A DNA stretch of 15,048 bases from assembly GCA_030632465.1 (NCBI GenBank), contig DAOVUR010000021.1:1-15048 (forward strand), in the 5' to 3' direction. The position numbers and the translations under genes are program-made. Source of the stretch: a bacterium (GTDB lineage Bacteria; Verrucomicrobiota; Kiritimatiellia; UBA8416; CAMZLY01). The notes under the pieces are model-generated. The model worked only from the letters and a program-made list of their open reading frames with translations. It was not told the DNA's origin and ran no database searches. Below are positions 1 to 6,885 of the stretch, piece after piece; within the stretch, counting starts at the first letter, position 1, and every line of letters begins with the position of its first letter.

Positions 1-1322
1 GTTATATTTTCTATTCTTTCTGGAACTGGAAATTTTGTTCGCTAATTGCGTTGTCGACAGTTGTGGATTTCGCATGTGGTAAATACATTCAAGGGGCTCC
101 GCCAAGTGTGCGGCGCCGGGGCACGCATAGGAGTGGTGGGGGAGTTAATCTTTCGCTATTAGGTTTTTTCAAGTATTTTAATTTCTTTGAGAGTTCATTC
201 CAAGAGCTATTTAGTATGGCGGGACTGAATTTCAGCACGCATACGTTAAAAGTTATTTTGCCAGTGGGTATAAGCTTTTATACTTTTCAAACCTTAAGTT
301 ATACGCTTGATATTTATCGTGGAACCTTAAAGCCCACGCGGAGTTTTCAGACGTTTGCCCTTTACGTTTCTTTTTTCCCGCAGCTTGTGGCAGGGCCGAT
401 TGAACGTGCTCGTCATTTGTTGCCACAATTTGAGTGTGATAGAAAAATTACTCGTGCGATATTGTCGCAGGCTGTAATTCTTATTCTAGTGGGATATGTG
501 AAGAAGGTGTTGATAAGCGACCAGCTTGCTGGTTCGGTTGAGTATGCTTTTTCATCTTGGCAGTCACTTTCTTCGTTGGCATTACTCAAAGGAGTGGTTC
601 TTTTCTCGGTACAGATATATTTCGATTTTTCTGGTTACTCTGATATTGCTAGAGGTACAGCAAAGTTGTTTGGGATTGATCTTATGTTGAATTTTAGACA
701 ACCGTATTTCTCTACAAATATAGCGGAGTTCTGGAGCCGATGGCACATATCGCTTTCCACATGGTTGCGAGATTATTTGTATATTCCTTTGGGTGGTAAT
801 CGTAAAGGTACCGCAAGAACTTATTATAATCTAATGACTACGATGTTGTTGGGCGGGTTGTGGCATGGTGCAAGCTGGACATTTGTGGCGTGGGGCGGAT
901 TACATGGGTTGTATCTGGTTGTGCATAAGGTGTTTAGTAGGCGTGGTGGTTCTTCTTGTGAGAATACGGGAGGAATTAGATATTTTGTTATGAATATCCA
1001 TTTTATTGCACTTACGTATTTTTTGGTGTTGTTTACTTGGCTGTTATTCCGGTCTCCCGATATAGGAACTGCCATAGGATATTTTATACGTATGATTTCC
1101 TGTGTGGGAGGGTGGGATTGGTCAATTGTATTATTTTTAATCATGATGTTAGGAGCGGTTTGTCTAATTGATTTACCTGCTTATATTACAGGGGATGAAT
1201 ATTGTATGGAGCGAATACCCCTTTATATAAGGGTGCCGGTTTTTGTTGTATTGGCGGCGTTAGTTATAATGCTTTTATTCCAGCAGGATGTAGATAGGTC
1301 ATTTATATATTTCCAATTTTAA
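1..1322 (+). CDS. AlgI-like MBOAT O-acyltransferase, 5'-truncated by window edge
   Basis: Integral-membrane acyltransferase of the MBOAT family, AlgI branch. Such proteins transfer acyl (usually acetyl) groups across the cytoplasmic membrane onto an exported polysaccharide. The frame is open to the left edge: codons from base 3 read YIFYSFWNWKF, the typical AlgI N-terminal region, so the in-frame TTG at 51 is not the true start and the beginning of the gene is missing. Counting residues from base 51, the family hallmarks are GFFKYFNFF (38-46), the FWSRWH stretch (227-232), YIPLGGNR (244-251) and WHGASW (271-276), whose His272 matches the conserved MBOAT catalytic His. The protein ends in FIYFQF, as AlgI homologues usually do. 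Many hydrophobic segments are visible. The next gene, a glycosyltransferase, starts 26 bases downstream, which suggests an operon for making and decorating a surface glycan. Family call is firm; the substrate is unknown. Confidence 0.93.
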   Translation, partial: YIFYSFWNWKFCSLIALSTVVDFACGKYIQGAPPSVRRRGTHRSGGGVNLSLLGFFKYFNFFESSFQELFSMAGLNFSTHTLKVILPVGISFYTFQTLSYTLDIYRGTLKPTRSFQTFALYVSFFPQLVAGPIERARHLLPQFECDRKITRAILSQAVILILVGYVKKVLISDQLAGSVEYAFSSWQSLSSLALLKGVVLFSVQIYFDFSGYSDIARGTAKLFGIDLMLNFRQPYFSTNIAEFWSRWHISLSTWLRDYLYIPLGGNRKGTARTYYNLMTTMLLGGLWHGASWTFVAWGGLHGLYLVVHKVFSRRGGSSCENTGGIRYFVMNIHFIALTYFLVLFTWLLFRSPDIGTAIGYFIRMISCVGGWDWSIVLFLIMMLGAVCLIDLPAYITGDEYCMERIPLYIRVPVFVVLAALVIMLLFQQDVDRSFIYFQF

Positions 1323-1348
1323 TGAGTTGGTTCAAGAGTGAATAAAGA

Positions 1349-2563
1349 ATGTTTATGTATATATTAGTTTTGGTGTTTGTGGTTATTCTGTTTTATACGT
1401 GGGTAGGTTATCCTCTTGTTTTACGGTTTGTTTCTGTGGCTTCTCCTGCAGTGGATGTGAGTAAAAAGGTTGCAACACTGCCGCGAGTGGCGATTGTTTT
1501 ATCTGCGTATAATGAAGAGAAATGCTTGCAGGCGCGGCTTGATAACCTGTTGACTGTTGACTATCCAGCTGAACTTGTCTCGATTTATGTTGGGCTTGAT
1601 GGCTGTAGTGATGAGTCGTCAGCGATTGTAGCAATAATGGCTGGGCAACATGATAATATTCATCTGCACGACTTTTCTGAGCGACGCGGGAAGGTCGCGG
1701 TACTTAAAGATTTAGTGGCCTTAATTAGGGGTGTTGGCGGCGGGGAAAGTATACTGGTTTTTACTGATGCTAATAGTATGTTTAGGTCTGATGCTTTAAC
1801 AAAGTTGTTGTTGCCTTTTGATGATGATAAGGTTGGCGGTGTCTGTGGCCGCTTGATTTTCCTGCCACTGGTGTCTGATGGTGACGTGGATGATGGTGAT
1901 AGCCCTGAATCATCTTATTGGGGTTGGGAAACTAGGCTTAAGATGGCGGAGAGTGTGCTTGATTCATGTTTGGGTGCGAATGGAGCTATTTATGCTATGC
2001 GCTCAGAATTATTTTGGGATAAAATAGCTGATAACACGTTGATTGATGATTTTGTGCTCGGCATGAAAATAAGAGAGCAGGGGTTGCGTATGGTTTATGA
2101 GCCAGACGCGGTGGCAGAAGAGGTTCTTCCGGTGCAAACTGCAGAATGGGGCAGGCGAGTGAGGATAGGTGCTGGTGCTTATCAGTCGCTTGGTTTTTGT
2201 GGGCGTTGTTTGTTACCTAGTTATGGAAAGTTCTCCTGGATGTTCTGGTCTCACAAGGTGTTGCGTTGGTTTACACCGCATCTATTATTGTTCCTATTGG
2301 GCTGTTTGAGTTATTGGCTAGTTGCTGGTAGTGGTGAGAATCAGATATTACACGTCGGCATTACTAGCTGTGTGATTGTTGTTATGAGTATAGCAATGTT
2401 CTTCGCTAAGAAAACCGGTTTGCGTGATAGTAGGCTTGCACAACCGTTTTTATTGTTGGATCATTTTGTTACTATGCAGGTAGCGTTATTTTTTGGCTTT
2501 GTTCGTTACTGTAGAGGTGGATTAAAAGGGCAGTGGACGAGAACGCCAAGAAGTAGCGAGTAA
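1349..2563 (+). CDS. Membrane-bound family 2 glycosyltransferase
   Basis: A GT-A fold family 2 glycosyltransferase of the BcsA/IcaA-like group, expected to add sugars from nucleotide-sugar donors to a growing surface polysaccharide at the inner membrane. Residues 1-22 form one membrane segment. The catalytic domain follows, with LSAYNEEK (51-58), DGCSDES (84-90), the DxD-like TDAN (139-142), GANGAIYAMR (209-218), the acidic pair DD (233-234) of the acceptor site, and RRVRIGAG (269-276) where relatives have a QxxRW-like or RRxR motif. Two or three hydrophobic segments lie between about 308 and 390, and the tail GQWTRTPR is typical of this group. The chosen ATG at 1349 has no strong ribosome binding site; ATG 1355 is equally possible and removes only two residues. 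It is the last gene of its operon, followed directly by a terminator. Linkage or product specificity cannot be read from sequence. Confidence 0.92.
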   Translation: MFMYILVLVFVVILFYTWVGYPLVLRFVSVASPAVDVSKKVATLPRVAIVLSAYNEEKCLQARLDNLLTVDYPAELVSIYVGLDGCSDESSAIVAIMAGQHDNIHLHDFSERRGKVAVLKDLVALIRGVGGGESILVFTDANSMFRSDALTKLLLPFDDDKVGGVCGRLIFLPLVSDGDVDDGDSPESSYWGWETRLKMAESVLDSCLGANGAIYAMRSELFWDKIADNTLIDDFVLGMKIREQGLRMVYEPDAVAEEVLPVQTAEWGRRVRIGAGAYQSLGFCGRCLLPSYGKFSWMFWSHKVLRWFTPHLLLFLLGCLSYWLVAGSGENQILHVGITSCVIVVMSIAMFFAKKTGLRDSRLAQPFLLLDHFVTMQVALFFGFVRYCRGGLKGQWTRTPRSSE

Positions 2564-2604
2564 TCTCATGAAGTAGTAAGTATACATGTGGTAAGGTTGA
2601 ATTG

Positions 2605-2644
2605 AGCGAAACAGCTGTTGTTAGTTGTTTCGCTTTTTTGTTTT
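2605..2644 (+). terminator. Rho-independent terminator of the MBOAT-glycosyltransferase operon
   Basis: A 12-bp stem pairs 2605-2616 (AGCGAAACAGCT) with 2623-2634 (AGTTGTTTCGCT), with one G-U pair and a six-base loop GTTGTT, followed by T runs at 2635-2639 and 2641-2644. It lies about 40 bases after the glycosyltransferase stop. The T-tract exists only on the + strand, so it should act on the + operon alone. It overlaps the last codons of the opposing lgt gene, whose stop codon is at 2621-2623. Confidence 0.88.
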
Positions 2645-3451
2645 CGCTACTGCTTTCTTGTTTTCTATATATTGATATAAGAATATTGCGCAACCGAGGC
2701 AGAATAGTGTTACGCTGATATATTGTGCTACGGAAAATTGAGTTTCGTAACGTACGCGTGGGTCGCCTCTGAAGAATTCAAGGATGAATCGTACTATAGG
2801 ATAGGTTAAGAGATAAGCGGCAAGAACTGTGCCGCTTTTTTTGTGCCTTTTGTAAATAATATGTAGTATTACGAAGGTGATGGTGCCTAGTGCTGCTTCG
2901 TAAAGTTGTACGGGGTGCACTGGCTGGCAGTGTGTGGAAACTGATGTAAGAAGTCCTGTTTCCATCTGGTGATCCCAAGCGAGACTTCCTTTAGGGTAGG
3001 TTACGGCTAGTGGTCCACTATGTATAGAGCCATAGCAACATCCGTTTATGAAACATCCGATTCTTCCAAGCGCATGACCAAGAGGGATGGACGTGATGGC
3101 AAGATCTTGGATATCTAAGATCTTCTCACCTTTATGCTTAGCAAATAGTATTAGTGATATACTAGCACCTATAAGACCGCCGTAGAATATGAGACCACCT
3201 TGGTCTATGCGCACTATTTGTGCGGGGTAATCTATGAAATATTGTAGGTTTGCGATAATATAAGCAATGCGTGCTCCTAAAATGGCTGCTAGCATAATCC
3301 AGAATAGCATGTCGGAGCAGAAGTTGAAGTTACGTTTTGTGCCCTTCCCCAGCCAAGTCCAGTTTAGTAGTCCTGCGATAGCTGCTAATGCCATAAAAAT
3401 TCCGTACCAATATATCTGTATGGGGCCTATTTTTAAAAATTCTGGGTGCAT
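2621..3451 (-). CDS. lgt: Prolipoprotein diacylglyceryl transferase
   Basis: Inner-membrane enzyme that transfers diacylglycerol from phosphatidylglycerol to the lipobox cysteine of prolipoproteins, the first step of lipoprotein maturation. The 276 aa match the usual length. The N-terminus MHPEFLKIGP with YWYGIFMA is typical. The Lgt signature GRIGCFINGCCYG (129-141) carries the Arg and Asn equivalent to E. coli Arg143 and Asn146. HPVQLYE (179-185) and RFILEFFRGD (221-230) are also family motifs, and about seven membrane segments are visible. In GGLIFYGGLIG (85-95) Tyr90 stands where E. coli has His103; I recall Tyr there in many Lgts outside Proteobacteria. An AAGGAA ribosome binding site precedes the ATG. 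The lysine-rich tail (KKAVAKTKKRNN) is encoded across the terminator of the opposing operon. The gene is divergent from the kinase gene. Confidence 0.97.
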   Translation of the reverse strand: MHPEFLKIGPIQIYWYGIFMALAAIAGLLNWTWLGKGTKRNFNFCSDMLFWIMLAAILGARIAYIIANLQYFIDYPAQIVRIDQGGLIFYGGLIGASISLILFAKHKGEKILDIQDLAITSIPLGHALGRIGCFINGCCYGSIHSGPLAVTYPKGSLAWDHQMETGLLTSVSTHCQPVHPVQLYEAALGTITFVILHIIYKRHKKSGTVLAAYLLTYPIVRFILEFFRGDPRVRYETQFSVAQYISVTLFCLGCAIFLYQYIENKKAVAKTKKRNN

Positions 3452-3573
3452 AAGATTCCTTAAAATAATTTATGATGTTATATTAATCTAATAAATGGCT
3501 ATTTATTTATAGACAGATCTACAAGATATATGTTTATTATTAGACATAGTTGACTGCATTTTCAAGGTAATTT
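3452..3573. promoter_or_regulatory. Divergent intergenic region between lgt and the kinase gene
   Basis: This AT-rich 122-bp spacer must carry the start signals for both flanking genes. On the - strand TTGAAA (3565-3560) followed after 17-18 bases by TAATAAT is a candidate promoter for lgt, giving a leader of roughly 80 nt. No convincing -35/-10 pair is visible for the kinase. Its ribosome binding site is probably AAGG, six bases before the ATG at 3574. Assignments come from consensus matching only. Confidence 0.3.
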
Positions 3574-6270
3574 ATGGAACCAGATATAAATAGTATAACA
3601 GTAAATATAGAAAAAGTACTTGAAACAAAATGCCTGCATTGTCATAAGGTGGTGGATGTTGGTGATTTAGCTGTGTTTGATGAAGTTGAGTGTCCGCACT
3701 GCGGTAAGAGTATGTCTGTGCCTGGGAAGTTGGGTAATTTCACTCTTCTTAATGAGGTTGGCAAGGGTGGCATGGGTAGCGTTTATCGTGCTCGCGATGA
3801 AGGACTTGGTCGTTTGGTAGCAGTTAAAGTGATTCTGCCTTCTCTGGCAGCGGATAAAGATTTTATTGATACTTTCAAGCATGAGGCGCAAGCTGCAGCG
3901 AAAGTTAATCATTCACATATTGCACAGATATATTCTTTTGGTGAGGAGCATGGTCAACCATATATTGTTATGGAACTTGTTACTGGTCGAGGTTTGGATC
4001 AGCTTATTGACTCTGGTAAAACGCTTGATGAAGGGTTGATTATACAGATCGGCATGGATATCGCTGAAGGTTTGGAAGAAGCTGATACTATGGGTTTGAT
4101 TCATGGTGATATTAAACCAGAGAATATCTTGCTAGATGAAAAGATGCAGGGCAAACTAATTGACTTTGGGATTGCCAGTGTGGGTGGGGTGGATGCTGCT
4201 GATGGTATATGGGGAACACCCTACTATATTGCGCCGGAGAAGCTACGTCGCGAAAAGGTTGATGCTAGATCTGATATCTATTGCCTTGGTGCAACTTTGT
4301 ACCATGCCTTGGCTGGCGCGCCTCCGTTTGATGGAGATACACCTGCTGAAGTTGTAAAGGCGCGTCTTGAATATGAACCGCTACCGTTACGCATGGTTCG
4401 TGATGATATTAGTGAGGATGTAGAGCGTATTATTATACGTATGTTAAAAACTGAGCCAGCACAGCGTTATCCTAATTATTCTTCATTGCTAAGTGATATG
4501 CGCAAAGTTGCGAAAACGCTCAAGCCATCACGGAATCCCTCGGTTAAATCTAAGAAGATAGTAATGCGTAAGCGTGGCGCTGTTGTTAAGCCGTCAAACA
4601 CAGCTGTAGTTGGGACAACAAAGCCTATGATGGTGCCAAGTAAGAAGAAAAAGCTTATGAATTCATCTGCTATGTCCGGAAAACGAGTAGAGATTAATCC
4701 TAAGTCCATGAAGAGCAGGGTTGCAAGTCAGCCTAAACAGCTTACTCCCGAACAGGTAAATAAAAAGAAACAGCATGTGGTTAGGGTGATGTGGACTGTA
4801 ATTTCGCTAGTTATAGTTAGCATTATTGTTACGGCTGTGATTATATTTAAGGTGCAAGAAGAAAAAGATGTTCAGAAACGTCGTGCTTGGATAGCCTTAA
4901 ATAGTGCGATTACAACAATAGAAGGTTATGATGCAAAAATAGCGTTGTCTGTATCTAATATTGTTAAGCAGGCGGAGGTGACTAAGCAGTCTAAGGATAA
5001 TGTTGTTGCTATGGCTAGTGTGGTTACAAAAAGAACTGCGGAAGATCTTCTTGTATCACTAGCTCCGCCCGCGCCAGCGAAACCTGAGTTTTTAGATGCA
5101 CAAGGTGGCGATACTAATGCTCCCGCTGATGCAGTGAAAGCACCATCTAAAGCGGCGCCGGCGAAGGTTAAGAAGAAGAGGGCTCCTGTTGAAGAAGGAC
5201 CTCCACCCGTTAGAGAAGAAGGGCCGCCGCCTGTTAGGGAGGAAGGACCACCGCCAGTAGCGGGTGATGAGCCAGAACCAAAAATTATTGAGGAAGCGCC
5301 AAAGGTAGAGGAGCCTGTTCCTGAACCAGTGGTGGATGATCCGCCAATTATAGCATTAGCAAAGAAAGCCTTTATCGAAATAACCGAAATTGAAAATATG
5401 GTTGATGCTGCTGTTGAACTTGAACTTGAGGCAGAAGAACTTATCGAGCCAGCAGTGAACTCGCGTATTCATGCAGGTATTGCTGCCATATTCCCGAAAG
5501 TGGAAGAGCAGCTTGAGCAGCTGGGTGATATTAGTAGTAATATTGATAAATCCCAGAAGAAACTAAACTCAATTACCTCTCAGATGGAGACTATTTCCAG
5601 GAAGTTTGAGAAGCAACGCGCAGAAGCCTTGTTGGTTAAATTAGAGGCGGAAAAAGTAAGACGAAAAGAGGTTGAACGGCAACGCCTGTTGGCACTGCAT
5701 GAAGCAGCGGTGGCAAATGATTTATCGAGAATAGATAATGTTAGTGCGGCACTAAAGGCTGCAATGGACGTTTTGATGTATGATGATATTGTGTATGATC
5801 TTAAGAAACGCAGAAAAAATCTTCAGACTGATGAGGGTAAAGCTGCAATGGATATTTATATTGATCGTGCAGTATACATGCAAAACCTCAAGAAGTTTAT
5901 CATAAAACAGTTAAACATCGCTCCATATCAGTGGGGGTGGATTGCTGACGGTTCGCAAGAGGATATTTTTAAAGCATCAAAAAGAAATATTACGTTAAAG
6001 GGCCGCTCAGTGAAGTGGACTGACGTTTCTGCGAAGCAGTTTTTACACCTTATAAAGCATTATGTGAATGATCTTAATAAGGATGTGAAGTTAGTAGAGT
6101 TAGGCTCGCAGTTTATGGCTGTTGCTGTTTACTATTATGCACATGACGCATATGAACCTGCATCTCGTTACGCCAATCAAGCTATAGAGTTTAATCCTAG
6201 ACTCTCTAAGGATAAAGAACGCTTATTCCCTGAGCCAGTAGCTGAAGAAAATTTCGATGATGAATTCTAG
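3574..6270 (+). CDS. Transmembrane Ser/Thr protein kinase with N-terminal zinc ribbon and large extracytoplasmic coiled-coil region
   Basis: A Hanks-type (PknB-like) kinase in five parts. Residues 20-43 form a zinc ribbon (C20xxC23 and C40xxC43). Residues about 55-312 are the kinase: glycine loop GKGGMGSV (63-70), Lys85 in VAVKV, Glu104, catalytic loop HGDIKPEN (177-184) with Asp179, Lys181 and Asn184, DFG (198-200) and APE (220-222). All catalytic residues are present, but the loop reads HGD rather than HRD, making it a non-RD kinase. A basic Ser/Lys-rich linker (315-400) leads to one membrane segment (404-426). The roughly 470 residues beyond are inferred to face the periplasm: a Pro/Glu-rich part with three EEGPPPV(R) repeats (540-562), a charged, probably coiled-coil region (about 595-760), and a C-terminal part with a TPR-like helix pair near 853-876. 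The extracytoplasmic region may sense an envelope signal, but it matches no sensor domain I know (no PASTA or NHL). Substrates are unknown. Confidence 0.93.
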   Translation: MEPDINSITVNIEKVLETKCLHCHKVVDVGDLAVFDEVECPHCGKSMSVPGKLGNFTLLNEVGKGGMGSVYRARDEGLGRLVAVKVILPSLAADKDFIDTFKHEAQAAAKVNHSHIAQIYSFGEEHGQPYIVMELVTGRGLDQLIDSGKTLDEGLIIQIGMDIAEGLEEADTMGLIHGDIKPENILLDEKMQGKLIDFGIASVGGVDAADGIWGTPYYIAPEKLRREKVDARSDIYCLGATLYHALAGAPPFDGDTPAEVVKARLEYEPLPLRMVRDDISEDVERIIIRMLKTEPAQRYPNYSSLLSDMRKVAKTLKPSRNPSVKSKKIVMRKRGAVVKPSNTAVVGTTKPMMVPSKKKKLMNSSAMSGKRVEINPKSMKSRVASQPKQLTPEQVNKKKQHVVRVMWTVISLVIVSIIVTAVIIFKVQEEKDVQKRRAWIALNSAITTIEGYDAKIALSVSNIVKQAEVTKQSKDNVVAMASVVTKRTAEDLLVSLAPPAPAKPEFLDAQGGDTNAPADAVKAPSKAAPAKVKKKRAPVEEGPPPVREEGPPPVREEGPPPVAGDEPEPKIIEEAPKVEEPVPEPVVDDPPIIALAKKAFIEITEIENMVDAAVELELEAEELIEPAVNSRIHAGIAAIFPKVEEQLEQLGDISSNIDKSQKKLNSITSQMETISRKFEKQRAEALLVKLEAEKVRRKEVERQRLLALHEAAVANDLSRIDNVSAALKAAMDVLMYDDIVYDLKKRRKNLQTDEGKAAMDIYIDRAVYMQNLKKFIIKQLNIAPYQWGWIADGSQEDIFKASKRNITLKGRSVKWTDVSAKQFLHLIKHYVNDLNKDVKLVELGSQFMAVAVYYYAHDAYEPASRYANQAIEFNPRLSKDKERLFPEPVAEENFDDEF
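5191..5262 (+). repeat. Three tandem 24-bp units encoding EEGPPPVR
   Basis: Units at 5191-5214, 5215-5238 and 5239-5262 encode EEGPPPVR, EEGPPPVR and EEGPPPVA inside the kinase gene, just outside the inferred membrane segment. The peptides are identical apart from the last residue, yet the units differ by synonymous third-base changes at about five codons in each pairwise comparison. The repeat is therefore not a recent DNA duplication. It looks like a proline-rich spacer kept by selection on the protein. Confidence 0.9.
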
Positions 6271-6358
6271 AGCAGTTTGCGCTTGTCGTATATTTGCTAT
6301 CTGTGGTGGTGGGTAACAATCTCACAATCCTGATGGTGCAGGATGTTGCCTGTTGTAT

Positions 6359-6763
6359 CTATTCAGGGTCAGGCAGAAGTTGTATTTTTCTGATTTTCCC
6401 GCGACCATAACGTTTTGTTAGATTGTTTAGGATAATCTTGTATCCGTTACGCTTCAGCTCATAGAGCCATACGGAACTATTGACAAAGATTGTTAATTGA
6501 CTATTTTCAAACTTACCGGGTCGCGTATGTTTTGCTACGGCATCACCAACTAAGTCATGCCATTCTTCTTCAAGGGTGTTTAACCAGTGTGTTTCGTTTA
6601 AACCTAGTTTTTTCATTACAGATGCAACGACATTTTCCATCTCTGGTATATGCATTTCTTGTGGTGGCGGATATGGAGATTCTATCCGGCATCGCTCCCG
6701 CATAACTTGCCACTGTTCGCGGGTGTAACGTTTTTGTTTTTTTGCTGACATAATGCTGTTCAT
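6359..6763 (-). CDS. dciA: DUF721 / DciA-like protein, putative replicative helicase loader
   Basis: A 134-aa protein whose residues about 42-130 match the DUF721/DciA pattern: a Trp-containing helix with the W-x-x-L-V-G-D-A-V-A-K-H-T-x-P segment (68-82), then a strand-rich core with LTIFVNSSVWLYEL (90-103), and a final helix and strand. DciA is the ancestral bacterial loader of the replicative helicase DnaB in lineages lacking DnaC/DnaI. The N-terminal 40 residues are basic and Pro/Tyr-rich, as often seen outside the domain. Two ATGs are possible (6763 and 6751) and neither has a clear ribosome binding site. It converges on the kinase gene with 88 bases between and no terminator hairpin with a T-tract. 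The family is well supported; the function here rests on the family. Confidence 0.82.
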   Translation of the reverse strand: MNSIMSAKKQKRYTREQWQVMRERCRIESPYPPPQEMHIPEMENVVASVMKKLGLNETHWLNTLEEEWHDLVGDAVAKHTRPGKFENSQLTIFVNSSVWLYELKRNGYKIILNNLTKRYGRGKIRKIQLLPDPE

Positions 6764-6805
6764 ATTACCACAAACTGTTATGAATAGTATATTGAATATT
6801 TATAC

Positions 6806-6880
6806 TTGATGCAGGTGCTGTAAAATGGCATATTTTGCGGTTCTAGTTGTAGTGTATAGTAACAGTATTTTAAAGGAGAG
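6806..6880 (+). promoter_or_regulatory. Candidate promoter and strong ribosome binding site of the phosphofructokinase gene
   Basis: Two weak promoter readings are possible. One is TTGATG (6806-6811) with CATATT (6829-6834) at 17 bases. The other is a better -10, TATAGT (6855-6860), without a good -35. The ribosome binding site AAAGGAGAG ends about six bases before ATG 6886 and is the strongest in the window, which fits high expression of a glycolytic enzyme. The promoter call is tentative; the ribosome binding site is clear. Confidence 0.4.
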
Positions 6881-6885
6881 TAGAT

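Noticed and set aside
51..53. TTG as the start codon of the acyltransferase gene.
   Set aside because: The frame continues upstream to base 3 with typical AlgI residues (FYSFWNW), so the gene is truncated by the window rather than starting here.
3101..3124. Two copies of the 8-bp palindrome AAGATCTT 16 bases apart, with a GATATC between, looking like paired operator half-sites.
   Set aside because: They fall inside lgt and are explained by codons for the KILDIQDL stretch; nothing regulatory is expected 330 bases into the gene.
6325..6350. Small hairpin ATCCT...AGGAT between the kinase and dciA genes as a possible terminator.
   Set aside because: The stem is only five bp with mostly A-T pairs and is not followed by a T run in either direction.
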